Assembly (NCBI GenBank): GCA_045598945.1
Contig: JAZRVD010000099.1
Span: forward strand, 1 to 9,511
DNA from: Colimorpha sp045598945
Lineage (GTDB): Bacteria; Bacteroidota; Bacteroidia; Bacteroidales; P3
Direction: 5' to 3'
Length of the DNA stretch: 9,511 nucleotides
Under the pieces are notes generated by a model. It did no database searches, had not been told where the DNA came from, and saw only the letters and a program-made list of their open reading frames with translations. Made by a program: the position numbers and the translations under genes. Below are positions 1 to 6,837 of this stretch, in pieces (the stretch's first letter is position 1; every line of letters starts with the position of its first letter).

Positions 1-3000
1 GTCTGCGACAGTGTGTACATCTTGCACCTCACTGTTGACAGTGCTACACACAATGTAACCATCGACACTGCTTGCGAGCAGTACAGCTGGAATGGTGCAG
101 AATACTTGACGTCAGGTACATATCAGTACAATTACAACAACGGCAAGGGCTGCTACAGTACCGACACGTTGCATCTGACAGTGTACTATCCTGCTGTTGA
201 CACCACTACAACACGCGTATGTAAAGAGTTTGAGTGGCGTGGCGAGGTATACGATACTACAGGATTCTACACATCTGTTGTAACAAATGCTGTTGGAGGT
301 TACTGTGATAGTATATACTATCTCGACATTATCGTTGACAACGACGCTCCTGTCTCAAGTACTGTTGTTACGGTTTGCGACTTCACAGTATGGCGTGGCA
401 ACTACTACACTGAGTCTGGTGAATATCGTGATACCGTAGAGAAGAAGGTGTTTGGATTGTGCGACTCTATCTACATCTTGGAGCTCAAGGTTAATCATAC
501 TCATCATCTGACTACTACGGAGGAACGTTGCGACAGCTATGTATGGCACGATAGAATGTATGGTTACAGCGGTTCTTACCTCTATGCTTATACCGATGAG
601 AATAACTGTACGAGTGTTGATACCTTGTATCTTACCATCAACCATCAGACCCATGGCGTTGATGTACAGACTGCTTGTGCAGGCTATGTCTGGAATGGCA
701 AGATGTATAGCGAGACAGGTGTATATGCCGATACTTTGAAGACGGTACATAATTGCGACAGTGCTCTGACATTGGTCTTGACGATAACGCATAATGGTGT
801 TGACTATAAGCAGCATGTTGCTTGCAATAGCTACACATGGCGAGACAAGGTCTATACCACATCAGGTGAGTATCGTGATACTTTGACAGGTACTGCAGCT
901 GGTAACTGCGACAGTGTCTATATCCTCTCTCTTGAGGTTTACAACGACAGTGTTGCGGCTACTGAGGATGTCAATGCCTGCGATTACAAGTGGTGGCGTC
1001 ATAGAAGATATGATGCAACAGGAGTGTATCGTGACACTGTAAAGAATGCAGTACATGGTGTATGCGACTCTGTATACGAGATGAACCTGACGGTATACCA
1101 TAACCTCTATGCCAATGTTGAGACAGACACTGTATGTCGTATAGTTGAATGGAGAGGTAAGCTGTTGACAGAGACTGGACGTTATTATGACACTGTTAAG
1201 AATGTTATCAGTGGCGTATGCGACAGCATCTACACAATAGATGTGAAGGTCAACGATGACAGTCTTGCTGCAATAACAACGATAGCGGTCTGCGAGGCTG
1301 CAGATTGGCGTGGTAAATTCTACCTTGCCGCTGGTCAGTATTTCGATACTGTCAAGGGTGCTGTCAATGGTGGTTGCGATAGTATCTATCGTCTTGACCT
1401 TGACTTGCATCATGGTAGCTACACCGCCACTGCCGACACGGCATGCAATAGCTATGAGTGGAACGGCATAGTCTATGGCAACAGTGGTACTTACCTCTAC
1501 CTCTACGAGAATGGCTACCACTGCCAGAGCCTCGACACCCTGTACCTCACCATCAGCAAGGGCGAGCGCCGTGCCTTCTTCGAGAAAGCTTGCGACACCT
1601 TCGTGTGGAGGGGTAGGGCATACACCAAGTCCGACACCTACATCTACCGCTATGCCAACACAAACGGCTGCGCCAGCACCGACACGCTGCACCTCACCAT
1701 CGGTCATTCGACCCATCGTTCGGAGGCCATGACGGCATGCGAGTCATACGAGTGGAAGAATGTTGTCTACACCGAGAGTGGCGACTATGTATACAACTAT
1801 AGCAACGCCGACGGTTGCGCCAGCACCGACACGCTCTATCTCACTGTGCGTCATGCTACGCCGAATGTCGACACGATGCAGGTCTGCGACAGTGTCGAGT
1901 GGAACGGCACCATGTACACAGAGACAGGCAGATACTTCTATAGTTACACCAACGACATGGCCTGCGAGACCGTCGACACCTTGCGTCTCACGGTGAAACA
2001 CAGTGTCCACAACAGCATCTCGCTCGTTGTCAACGATGGCTACACATGGCATGGCACGCGCTATGTACTTGGTGGCGACTACACATACGAGTACGAGACG
2101 CCCGACGGTTGCGAGGCTGTCGACACGTTGCACCTCACTGTGGTAAGCTCAAGCAACACTGCCGAGTATGTAACATCTTGCGACGGCTACAGCTGGAACA
2201 ACAACTACTACAGCGTCTCTGGCGTCTACTACTACCGTTACGTCAACGGTGCAGGTGCCGAGAGTGTAGACACGCTCTACCTCACCGTGCTGCCAAGCAC
2301 GCACAACGTCGAGCGACTGACCGCTTGCGACGAATATGTATGGCACGACCGCACCTACATGCAGACAGGCGTGTACAGCTACAGCTACACCAACGAGAGC
2401 GGCTGCGCCAGCGCCGACACGATCTATCTCACCGTAGGCACCAGCTCGATGACGCCTGACAGCCGCGATGTCTGCGACAGCCTGTTGTGGCTTGACGGCA
2501 AGGTGTATCGTGAAAACGTAACAGGACAGACCTACACCTTGCGCAGCATCTACAACTGCGACAGCGTGTTGATGCTCGACCTCACGGTACGCCACAGTGT
2601 AACGCACGATGTGTTCGACTCCTTCTGCGTGGGTACGTCGTACATCTACAACGACATCACCTACACCGAGGGCGGCCTCTACACCGACACCCTGCGCGCC
2701 GTCAACGGTTGCGACAGCGTCAACGCCTTGCATCTTGTCAAGCTTGAGATGCTGCAGCCAGAGATAGCGATGACCTACTCATGCCAGACGCTTGAATACA
2801 CCTTGACCGTCGACAGCACGATAGCCTACCTCTACTGGAACTCGTCTGTCGAGGACAAGACGCTCAACGGACAGGAGCGCAACAGCGAGATAGTGGTACG
2901 TCCTACACGCACCACTACCTACACCATCTTCGCCGACTACCGCGACGAGCTGCTCTGTCCCGCCACGCGCACCATCACCGTCGAGCCAATCGTCAAGCCG

Positions 3001-3516
3001 CAGGCCGCCATAGAGCTCACGCCGGGCTTTGTAACTACCGACAACCGCTACTTTGTGGCTGTTGACACCAGCAAGAACTCTACCGACCGTATGTGGACTG
3101 TTGACGACATAGAGCAGCTTGGCAGCAACGAGCGCATAGGCTACTCGGTGCCAGACTACAGCGACTCAGTGAGGTTGACTCTCGACGTGTGGAACGGCCT
3201 CTGCCATGACACAGCACACGCTACCGTGTCTGTTGTTCAGGCATCTATCTGGGCTTCTAACACCTTCACGCCAACCGAGGAGACCAACAACCGCTTCTAC
3301 ATCCGCGGCGTAGGCATAGTAGACTTCGAGCTTTTCATCTACAATCGTGAAGGCTTGCAGGTCTACAGCTCCACCGACATCAACGAAGGTTGGGACGGTA
3401 CGCACAACGGCACCAACTGCCAGCAAGCCGCCTACGTCTATGTGGTGCGTTACACCGACGCTACGCGTCCAGGCGTATGGCAGAAGTTCGTCGGCTCAGT
3501 GCTGCTGATCAGATAA
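1..3516 (+). CDS. Giant secreted repeat protein with type B T9SS sorting domain (5' truncated by the window)
   Basis: The frame is open from base 1, so the true start lies upstream; the GTG at 13 is inside a repeat (CDSVYILHLTV) and is not a credible start. The visible 1171 residues hold about 18 repeats of ~49 aa (bases 73 to ~2757), each built as C-x-x-[YF]-x-W-x-G-x-x-Y-x-x-[ST]-G-x-Y ... C-[DAES]-S-x-x-x-L-x-L-T-V. An Ig/PKD-like stretch follows (~residues 915-1080), then a C-terminal domain of ~90 aa beginning near base 3241 with NTFTP, FELFIYNREG, WDGTHNG and a final KFVGSVLLIR. That tail is the hallmark of gliding-associated (CHU_C, type B) T9SS cargo. Inference: the protein is exported by T9SS and is surface-attached or released, with paired cysteines as intra-repeat disulphides; an adhesin or matrix role is plausible but not shown. 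Codon use changes sharply near base 1440. A strong terminator follows the stop. Confidence 0.9.
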   Translation, partial: VCDSVYILHLTVDSATHNVTIDTACEQYSWNGAEYLTSGTYQYNYNNGKGCYSTDTLHLTVYYPAVDTTTTRVCKEFEWRGEVYDTTGFYTSVVTNAVGGYCDSIYYLDIIVDNDAPVSSTVVTVCDFTVWRGNYYTESGEYRDTVEKKVFGLCDSIYILELKVNHTHHLTTTEERCDSYVWHDRMYGYSGSYLYAYTDENNCTSVDTLYLTINHQTHGVDVQTACAGYVWNGKMYSETGVYADTLKTVHNCDSALTLVLTITHNGVDYKQHVACNSYTWRDKVYTTSGEYRDTLTGTAAGNCDSVYILSLEVYNDSVAATEDVNACDYKWWRHRRYDATGVYRDTVKNAVHGVCDSVYEMNLTVYHNLYANVETDTVCRIVEWRGKLLTETGRYYDTVKNVISGVCDSIYTIDVKVNDDSLAAITTIAVCEAADWRGKFYLAAGQYFDTVKGAVNGGCDSIYRLDLDLHHGSYTATADTACNSYEWNGIVYGNSGTYLYLYENGYHCQSLDTLYLTISKGERRAFFEKACDTFVWRGRAYTKSDTYIYRYANTNGCASTDTLHLTIGHSTHRSEAMTACESYEWKNVVYTESGDYVYNYSNADGCASTDTLYLTVRHATPNVDTMQVCDSVEWNGTMYTETGRYFYSYTNDMACETVDTLRLTVKHSVHNSISLVVNDGYTWHGTRYVLGGDYTYEYETPDGCEAVDTLHLTVVSSSNTAEYVTSCDGYSWNNNYYSVSGVYYYRYVNGAGAESVDTLYLTVLPSTHNVERLTACDEYVWHDRTYMQTGVYSYSYTNESGCASADTIYLTVGTSSMTPDSRDVCDSLLWLDGKVYRENVTGQTYTLRSIYNCDSVLMLDLTVRHSVTHDVFDSFCVGTSYIYNDITYTEGGLYTDTLRAVNGCDSVNALHLVKLEMLQPEIAMTYSCQTLEYTLTVDSTIAYLYWNSSVEDKTLNGQERNSEIVVRPTRTTTYTIFADYRDELLCPATRTITVEPIVKPQAAIELTPGFVTTDNRYFVAVDTSKNSTDRMWTVDDIEQLGSNERIGYSVPDYSDSVRLTLDVWNGLCHDTAHATVSVVQASIWASNTFTPTEETNNRFYIRGVGIVDFELFIYNREGLQVYSSTDINEGWDGTHNGTNCQQAAYVYVVRYTDATRPGVWQKFVGSVLLIR
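73..2757 (+). repeat. About 18 tandem two-cysteine protein repeats (~147 bp unit)
   Basis: The first repeat starts at the Cys codon at 73 and the last (CVGTSYIYND...) at 2626. Two subtypes can be told apart. The long subtype has a [YF]xDTV-x(6-8)-CDS[IV]Y core and occupies repeats 2, 3 and 6-9 (repeat 2 is the most divergent). The short subtype, Y-x-Y-x-N-x-x-GC-x-S-x-DTLYLTV, occupies repeats 1, 4 and 10-16. Repeats 5, 17 and 18 are intermediate. Repeat 14 has Asn (codon at 2032) in place of its first Cys, and repeat 15 has Ala (codon at 2257) in place of its second. Some units are nearly identical at DNA level, for example GCGCCAGCACCGACACGCT, present near 1669 and near 1815, as expected for recent duplication or gene conversion. 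Confidence 0.85.
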
Positions 3517-3539
3517 AAAAGAGCCTGAAATAGGAAAAC

Positions 3540-3577
3540 AAGGGAGATGGTTGCTCAAGTGGCAGCCATCTCCTTTT
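3540..3577 (+). terminator. Intrinsic terminator of the repeat-protein gene
   Basis: GGAGATGGTTGC (3543-3554) pairs with GCAGCCATCTCC (3562-3573) as a 12-bp stem with one G-U pair and a 7-base loop, followed by TTTT. It begins about 25 bases after the stop codon at 3514-3516 and separates the repeat protein from the next transcription unit. Confidence 0.85.
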
Positions 3578-3616
3578 ATGTTGCTGATTTTGGAAATAAT
3601 ATTCTGTGAATTTTTG

Positions 3617-3624
3617 TAATTTTG
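3617..3624 (+). promoter_or_regulatory. Bacteroidetes-type -7 box TAATTTTG
   Basis: The sequence matches TAnnTTTG and lies just past the upstream terminator, 22 bases before the ATG at 3646. A TTTTG at 3588-3592 could serve as the -33 element, but its spacing (24 bases) is longer than the usual 19-21. The site is a good positional candidate for the promoter of the 52-aa ORF and the DprA-like gene. Confidence 0.5.
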
Positions 3625-3645
3625 CAATTCCAAGATTTTATTGTC

Positions 3646-3804
3646 ATGAGGTGTTCGATAGGTGTGCAAAGTCATGAGAAACTTCATGAAGATGTCGATG
3701 TGATAGACAGGGTATACCAACTTGCACAGCAGAGCATACGTCTACGCAGGTTTGGCAAGGAGAGCGACACTATCGATGAATGGCAGACGGTAGAAGGTGT
3801 GTGA
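3646..3804 (+). CDS. Small protein of unknown function (52 aa) upstream of the DprA-like gene
   Basis: I do not recognise this ORF. The ATG at 3646 is preferred over the in-frame TTG at 3622 because the latter overlaps the candidate -7 box and would lie upstream of any transcript start. The protein begins MRCSIGVQSHEK, is charged (KLHEDVDVID, RLRRFGKESD) and has no signal peptide or membrane segment; it is predicted soluble and mostly helical. Its stop (3802-3804) lies 5 bases before the GTG start of the next gene, so the two are probably co-transcribed and could be translationally coupled. Coding status is uncertain because of its length. The alternative is a leader ORF that only serves to deliver ribosomes to the weak GTG start downstream. 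Confidence 0.5.
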   Translation: MRCSIGVQSHEKLHEDVDVIDRVYQLAQQSIRLRRFGKESDTIDEWQTVEGV

Positions 3805-3809
3805 TATAA

Positions 3810-4931
3810 GTGGTTGTTACAAAATTACATGTAAGAAATTATCAATTCAAATATAACCTAAATTTGAGGACAATAGTATATAATAGTACGTTGGTAACGT
3901 TGGCTGGCAATGAATCTTTTTTGTACCGTAGATTGACAACATTCCTTGTCTCTCGCAATCCGGCATACGATGTCGTTGCCAAGATTACAGAATGGGTGTA
4001 CTCTCTCGTTCCGGAGGAGGTGTGTGTGATGTGTGGCGACACGTCGCCTATAGAAAGAGATGTTGTGGATATGTTGTTAGACAGAGGTGTGCCAACCATC
4101 TTGGTGGTGGGACGTACCTTGCGGTCTATGGGGACGCTTGACTATTGGACGTCGTATGTAGATGCTATAAATGATGGCAGAATGTTGTTGCTTTCGCCTA
4201 TTGATGAGATAGAAAAGACGAAACTGTCTGTTGAGACCATGCAGGTACGCAATGAGTGGATGATAAGAATGGCCCACGAAGTCGTCGTTGGTTATGTGAA
4301 GGCGAAGGGAAATCTTGCTCATCAGTTGCAAGGGTATGAGAAGGTGCGAATATTGGATGTGAACAACCAATGTTTGATGGCGTGTCCTACAGAGAGCTCA
4401 AAAATACGTGAGCATGTCGAATGTCAGGGGAAGGAGGTGCTCAGGAGACTACAGTGTGAAGAGCTTGGCTCGTATGATATGCGAAAAGAGTTGTACAATT
4501 ATCTGAAGCTGCCTAACGATCGTCCGTCGACAATACATTCGGAGATGCTCTCTGTGGTTTTGGAACGTTACGCTACTCTTCCTGATTTTGACTTCACCTC
4601 TTTTTTTAGGATGTGGGACTGGAGAAATCTTAGAGATGTGGACTATGAAGCTGTGTTTCGAGACAATCGTCGTCAGCCGTCTTTAGCTGAACGTAGTGTG
4701 GAGAGGTTGATGAATGTAATGCCTGTTGATGGTTGTAAGTCGTATAATGGAACAGAAAGTTTTGATGCGGTTATTGTTCACAATATTCTTTTCTTTCTGT
4801 TGCGTGTCGGCAAAAACGATGTGCCAGTGTTGCGCTTGGCTCAACGCTTGGCGTTGTATGAGCATGACGTTTCAGCGGCGCAGTATTATGATACGATGAT
4901 AGATAAGGAAGAAAATAAAAAAGGCTCTTGA
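3810..4931 (+). CDS. DprA/SLOG-like Rossmann-fold protein, function unknown (373 aa)
   Basis: The start is GTG at 3810. A TAA directly upstream in frame (3807-3809) excludes extension, and the N-terminus VVVTKLHVRNYQFKYN leads straight into the domain. Residues ~28-180 follow the pattern of the nucleotide-binding fold of DprA: strand and turn VTLAGNESF (29-37), SRN (48-50), VCVMCGDTSPIERDVVDMLL (71-90), a strand ILVVGRTL (97-104), then GRMLLLSPI (123-131), VRNEWMIRMA (146-155; compare RN-x-I-I-A-x-L-A in DprA) and VVVGYVKAKGNL (158-169; compare V-x-E-A-x-x-x-SG-x-L). Residues ~190-373 form an unrecognised, mostly helical tail. True DprA loads RecA on incoming DNA, but the canonical SG-A-G-I-D signature is absent, so that activity should not be assumed. 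It resembles a Bacteroidales family of DprA-like proteins I recall, not verified here. The stop codon lies in the loop of the shared terminator. Confidence 0.65.
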   Translation: MVVTKLHVRNYQFKYNLNLRTIVYNSTLVTLAGNESFLYRRLTTFLVSRNPAYDVVAKITEWVYSLVPEEVCVMCGDTSPIERDVVDMLLDRGVPTILVVGRTLRSMGTLDYWTSYVDAINDGRMLLLSPIDEIEKTKLSVETMQVRNEWMIRMAHEVVVGYVKAKGNLAHQLQGYEKVRILDVNNQCLMACPTESSKIREHVECQGKEVLRRLQCEELGSYDMRKELYNYLKLPNDRPSTIHSEMLSVVLERYATLPDFDFTSFFRMWDWRNLRDVDYEAVFRDNRRQPSLAERSVERLMNVMPVDGCKSYNGTESFDAVIVHNILFFLLRVGKNDVPVLRLAQRLALYEHDVSAAQYYDTMIDKEENKKGS

Positions 4932-4950
4932 ATTAACGAGAGCCTTTTTT
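4917..4950. terminator. Bidirectional terminator between convergent genes
   Basis: AAAAAAGGCTCT (4917-4928) and AGAGCCTTTTTT (4939-4950) are perfectly complementary. The stem can extend by one G-C and one G-U pair to leave the loop AATTAA. The A tract and T tract flanking the GC-rich stem give a U tail on either strand. The TGA of the DprA-like gene sits at 4929-4931, inside the loop region, and the dut stop begins two bases beyond the right arm. Confidence 0.9.
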
Positions 4951-4951
4951 G

Positions 4952-5389
4952 TTATCTTTTGCCAGTATGTCCGAATCCACCCGAACCTCTGTCTGTTGAT
5001 GACAACTCATCAACCTCTTGCCATTCTACTTTCTGATGCTGTGCCACAACCATTTGTGCTATACGTTCGCCGTCGTTGATAGTAAAAGCTTCGTTTGAGA
5101 GGTTTACAAGCAGTACGCATAGTTGGCCTCTATAGTCGGCATCAATAGTGCCAGGTGCGTTTAGTACGGTGATGCCGTGTTTTAATGCCAGGCCGCTGCG
5201 TGGGCGTATCTGAGCCTCATAGCCTGATGGCAGCTCGATATACAGCCCTGTTGGTATGAGCTTGCGTTCCATGGGCTGCAATGTTATGCTTTCGTTGGGG
5301 GTGAAAGCTCTAAGGTCCATGCCGGCAGACTGTTCGGTCTCGTAATGTGGCAGTGGATGATGGCTGGTGTTGATGATCCTGACGTTCAT
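4952..5389 (-). CDS. dut: dUTP diphosphatase (dUTPase)
   Basis: This enzyme hydrolyses dUTP to dUMP and pyrophosphate, keeping uracil out of DNA and supplying dUMP for thymidylate synthesis; the active form is a cytosolic homotrimer. All five dUTPase motifs are visible in 145 residues, the usual length: AGMDLRA (22-28), PRSGLALK (63-70), GTIDADYRG (80-88, with the catalytic Asp83), DGERIAQMVV (106-115) and the C-terminal lid RGSGGFGHTGK (134-144). The ATG follows the clpP stop after 21 bases, so it is the last gene of the minus-strand operon, ended by the bidirectional terminator. No anomalies are seen. Confidence 0.97.
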   Translation of the reverse strand: MNVRIINTSHHPLPHYETEQSAGMDLRAFTPNESITLQPMERKLIPTGLYIELPSGYEAQIRPRSGLALKHGITVLNAPGTIDADYRGQLCVLLVNLSNEAFTINDGERIAQMVVAQHQKVEWQEVDELSSTDRGSGGFGHTGKR

Positions 5390-5410
5390 TGTGGAAAAGT
5401 TTGTTGGAGC

Positions 5411-6085
5411 TTAGCTCTTTTTGTTGCGTTTGTTGAGCACTTCGTCAATCATGCCGTATGCTTTTGCCTCTTCGGCTGTCATCCAGTAGTCGCGGTCGCT
5501 GTCTTTCCACACTTGTTCGAAGTCTTTGCCGCTGTGTTTGGCTATAATCTCGTACAGCTCCTTTTTCAGCATCTGTATTTGACGTACTGTTATCTCCATG
5601 TCAGAAGCTTGACCTTCGGCGCCGCCCATGGGCTGGTGTATCATAACACGGCTGTGTGGCAGCGCGCTGCGACGACCTTTCTCACCAGCACAGAGCAGGA
5701 CGCTTGCCATCGATGCTGCCAGTCCGGTGCAGATGGTGGAGATGCGTGGCTTTACAAGTTGCATGGTGTCGTATATGCCAAGACCTGCGTGTACGGAGCC
5801 TCCTGGGGAATTGATGTATATCTCAATGTCTTTTTCTGCGTCGATGCTTTCTAAGAAGAGAAGCTGTGCCTGTATGACGTTGGCTGTGTAGTCGTCGATA
5901 GCGGTGCCCATAAAGATTATTCTGTCCATCATTAGACGAGAGAATACGTCGAGCTGGGAGATGTTGAGAGGACGCTCTTCAATGATGTAGGGTGTAAGTG
6001 AGTTGTTTATTGCGGAGGTATACTTAGCGTAGGTGGTGCTACTGATACCGCAATGTTTCGTGGCAAATTTTTCAAATTCTGTCAT
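5411..6085 (-). CDS. clpP: ATP-dependent Clp protease proteolytic subunit
   Basis: ClpP is the serine peptidase barrel that degrades substrates fed in by AAA+ unfoldases such as ClpX. The 224-aa product carries the catalytic triad: Ser125 in GLAASMAS, His150 in HSRVMIHQPMGG and Asp199 in SDRDYWMT. INSPGGSVHAGLGIYDTMQ (91-109) and RLMMDRIIFMGTAIDDYTAN (50-69) are the standard core. The N-terminus MTEFEKFATKHCGI resembles Bacteroidales ClpP and may include a propeptide. The ATG at 6085 lies 33 bases after the trmD stop. The usual partners tig and clpX are not adjacent here; instead the gene sits between trmD and dut. It could be either the sole ClpP or a second copy, which this window cannot decide. 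Confidence 0.97.
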   Translation of the reverse strand: MTEFEKFATKHCGISSTTYAKYTSAINNSLTPYIIEERPLNISQLDVFSRLMMDRIIFMGTAIDDYTANVIQAQLLFLESIDAEKDIEIYINSPGGSVHAGLGIYDTMQLVKPRISTICTGLAASMASVLLCAGEKGRRSALPHSRVMIHQPMGGAEGQASDMEITVRQIQMLKKELYEIIAKHSGKDFEQVWKDSDRDYWMTAEEAKAYGMIDEVLNKRNKKS

Positions 6086-6118
6086 AATTATAATGTGTTG
6101 TAATTGTTTGTTTCGAGG

Positions 6119-6799
6119 TTATTCGCCTTTTAGCAGGTCTGGTCTACGTTCTTTGGTTCTTTGCAAAGCCTGTTCGTAGCGCCATTGCTCTATCTTGGCG
6201 TGGTTGCCGCTGAGCAGCACGTCGGGCACGCGCCACCCTCTGTATTCTGGAGGCCTGGTGTATTCTGGTGGGGCGAGTAGGCTATCTTGAAACGAGTCGC
6301 CAAGAGCCGATTGTTCGTCGCCTATGGCTCCGGGAAGCAGGCGTATTATGGCGTCGCATATCACTGCCGATGCCAGCTCCCCGCCTGTCAGCACATAGTC
6401 GCCTATAGATATCTCTTTGGTTATGAAGTGCTCTCTTATCCTTTCGTCGATGCCTTTGTAGTGTCCGCAGAGGATCATTATGTTATTTTTGAGCGAGAGG
6501 GTGTTGGCGGTAGATTGTGTAAACTGTTCGCCGTCGGGTGCGGTGTATATTATCTCGTCGTAATCTCTCTCCGACTGTAGCTTTTCGATGCAGTTTGCCA
6601 AAGGCTCTACGGCCATAACCATACCTGCTCCGCCACCGTAGGGGTAGTCGTCGACCGAGCCGTAACGTGTTAAGGAATAGTCGTGAAGATTGTGAAACTT
6701 AACCTCTACAATGTTTTTCTTTTGAGCGCGGCTGATGATAGACTCTTCAAAAAACATCGACATCATGTTGGGGAAAAGTGTGAGAATATCTATATGCAC
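6119..6799 (-). CDS. trmD: tRNA (guanine-37-N1)-methyltransferase
   Basis: TrmD uses S-adenosylmethionine to methylate G37 next to the anticodon, preventing +1 frameshifts. It is a SPOUT-class enzyme acting as a dimer through a trefoil knot. In 226 aa the family signatures are all present: IDILTLFP (3-10), the YGGGAGMVM loop (54-62), LCGHYKGIDER (110-120), the knot SIGDYVLTGGE (131-141), Arg153, and DSF (168-170) followed by YTRPPEYRGW (180-189). Asp168 and Arg153 line up with the catalytic Asp169 and Arg154 of the E. coli enzyme. The start is GTG (6797-6799), giving V/M-HIDILTLFP as expected for the family. It lies 38 bases after the M23 gene stop in the same operon. Confidence 0.97.
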   Translation of the reverse strand: MHIDILTLFPNMMSMFFEESIISRAQKKNIVEVKFHNLHDYSLTRYGSVDDYPYGGGAGMVMAVEPLANCIEKLQSERDYDEIIYTAPDGEQFTQSTANTLSLKNNIMILCGHYKGIDERIREHFITKEISIGDYVLTGGELASAVICDAIIRLLPGAIGDEQSALGDSFQDSLLAPPEYTRPPEYRGWRVPDVLLSGNHAKIEQWRYEQALQRTKERRPDLLKGE

Positions 6800-6837
6800 G
6801 TGGCGTCTTTTTTTTGTGTGATATATGGCGGTGGAGA

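Noticed and set aside
862..1716. A 284-codon open frame on the minus strand, and several shorter antisense frames over 355-2733
   Set aside because: They lie antisense to the repeat gene and arise from its periodic codon pattern. Their translations are low-complexity echoes of the repeat unit (runs of V, A and G) with no familiar domain.
5345..5854. A 169-codon plus-strand frame antisense to clpP, and similar frames opposite trmD and the M23 gene
   Set aside because: They are shadows of genes with strong family signatures on the other strand and show no domain of their own.
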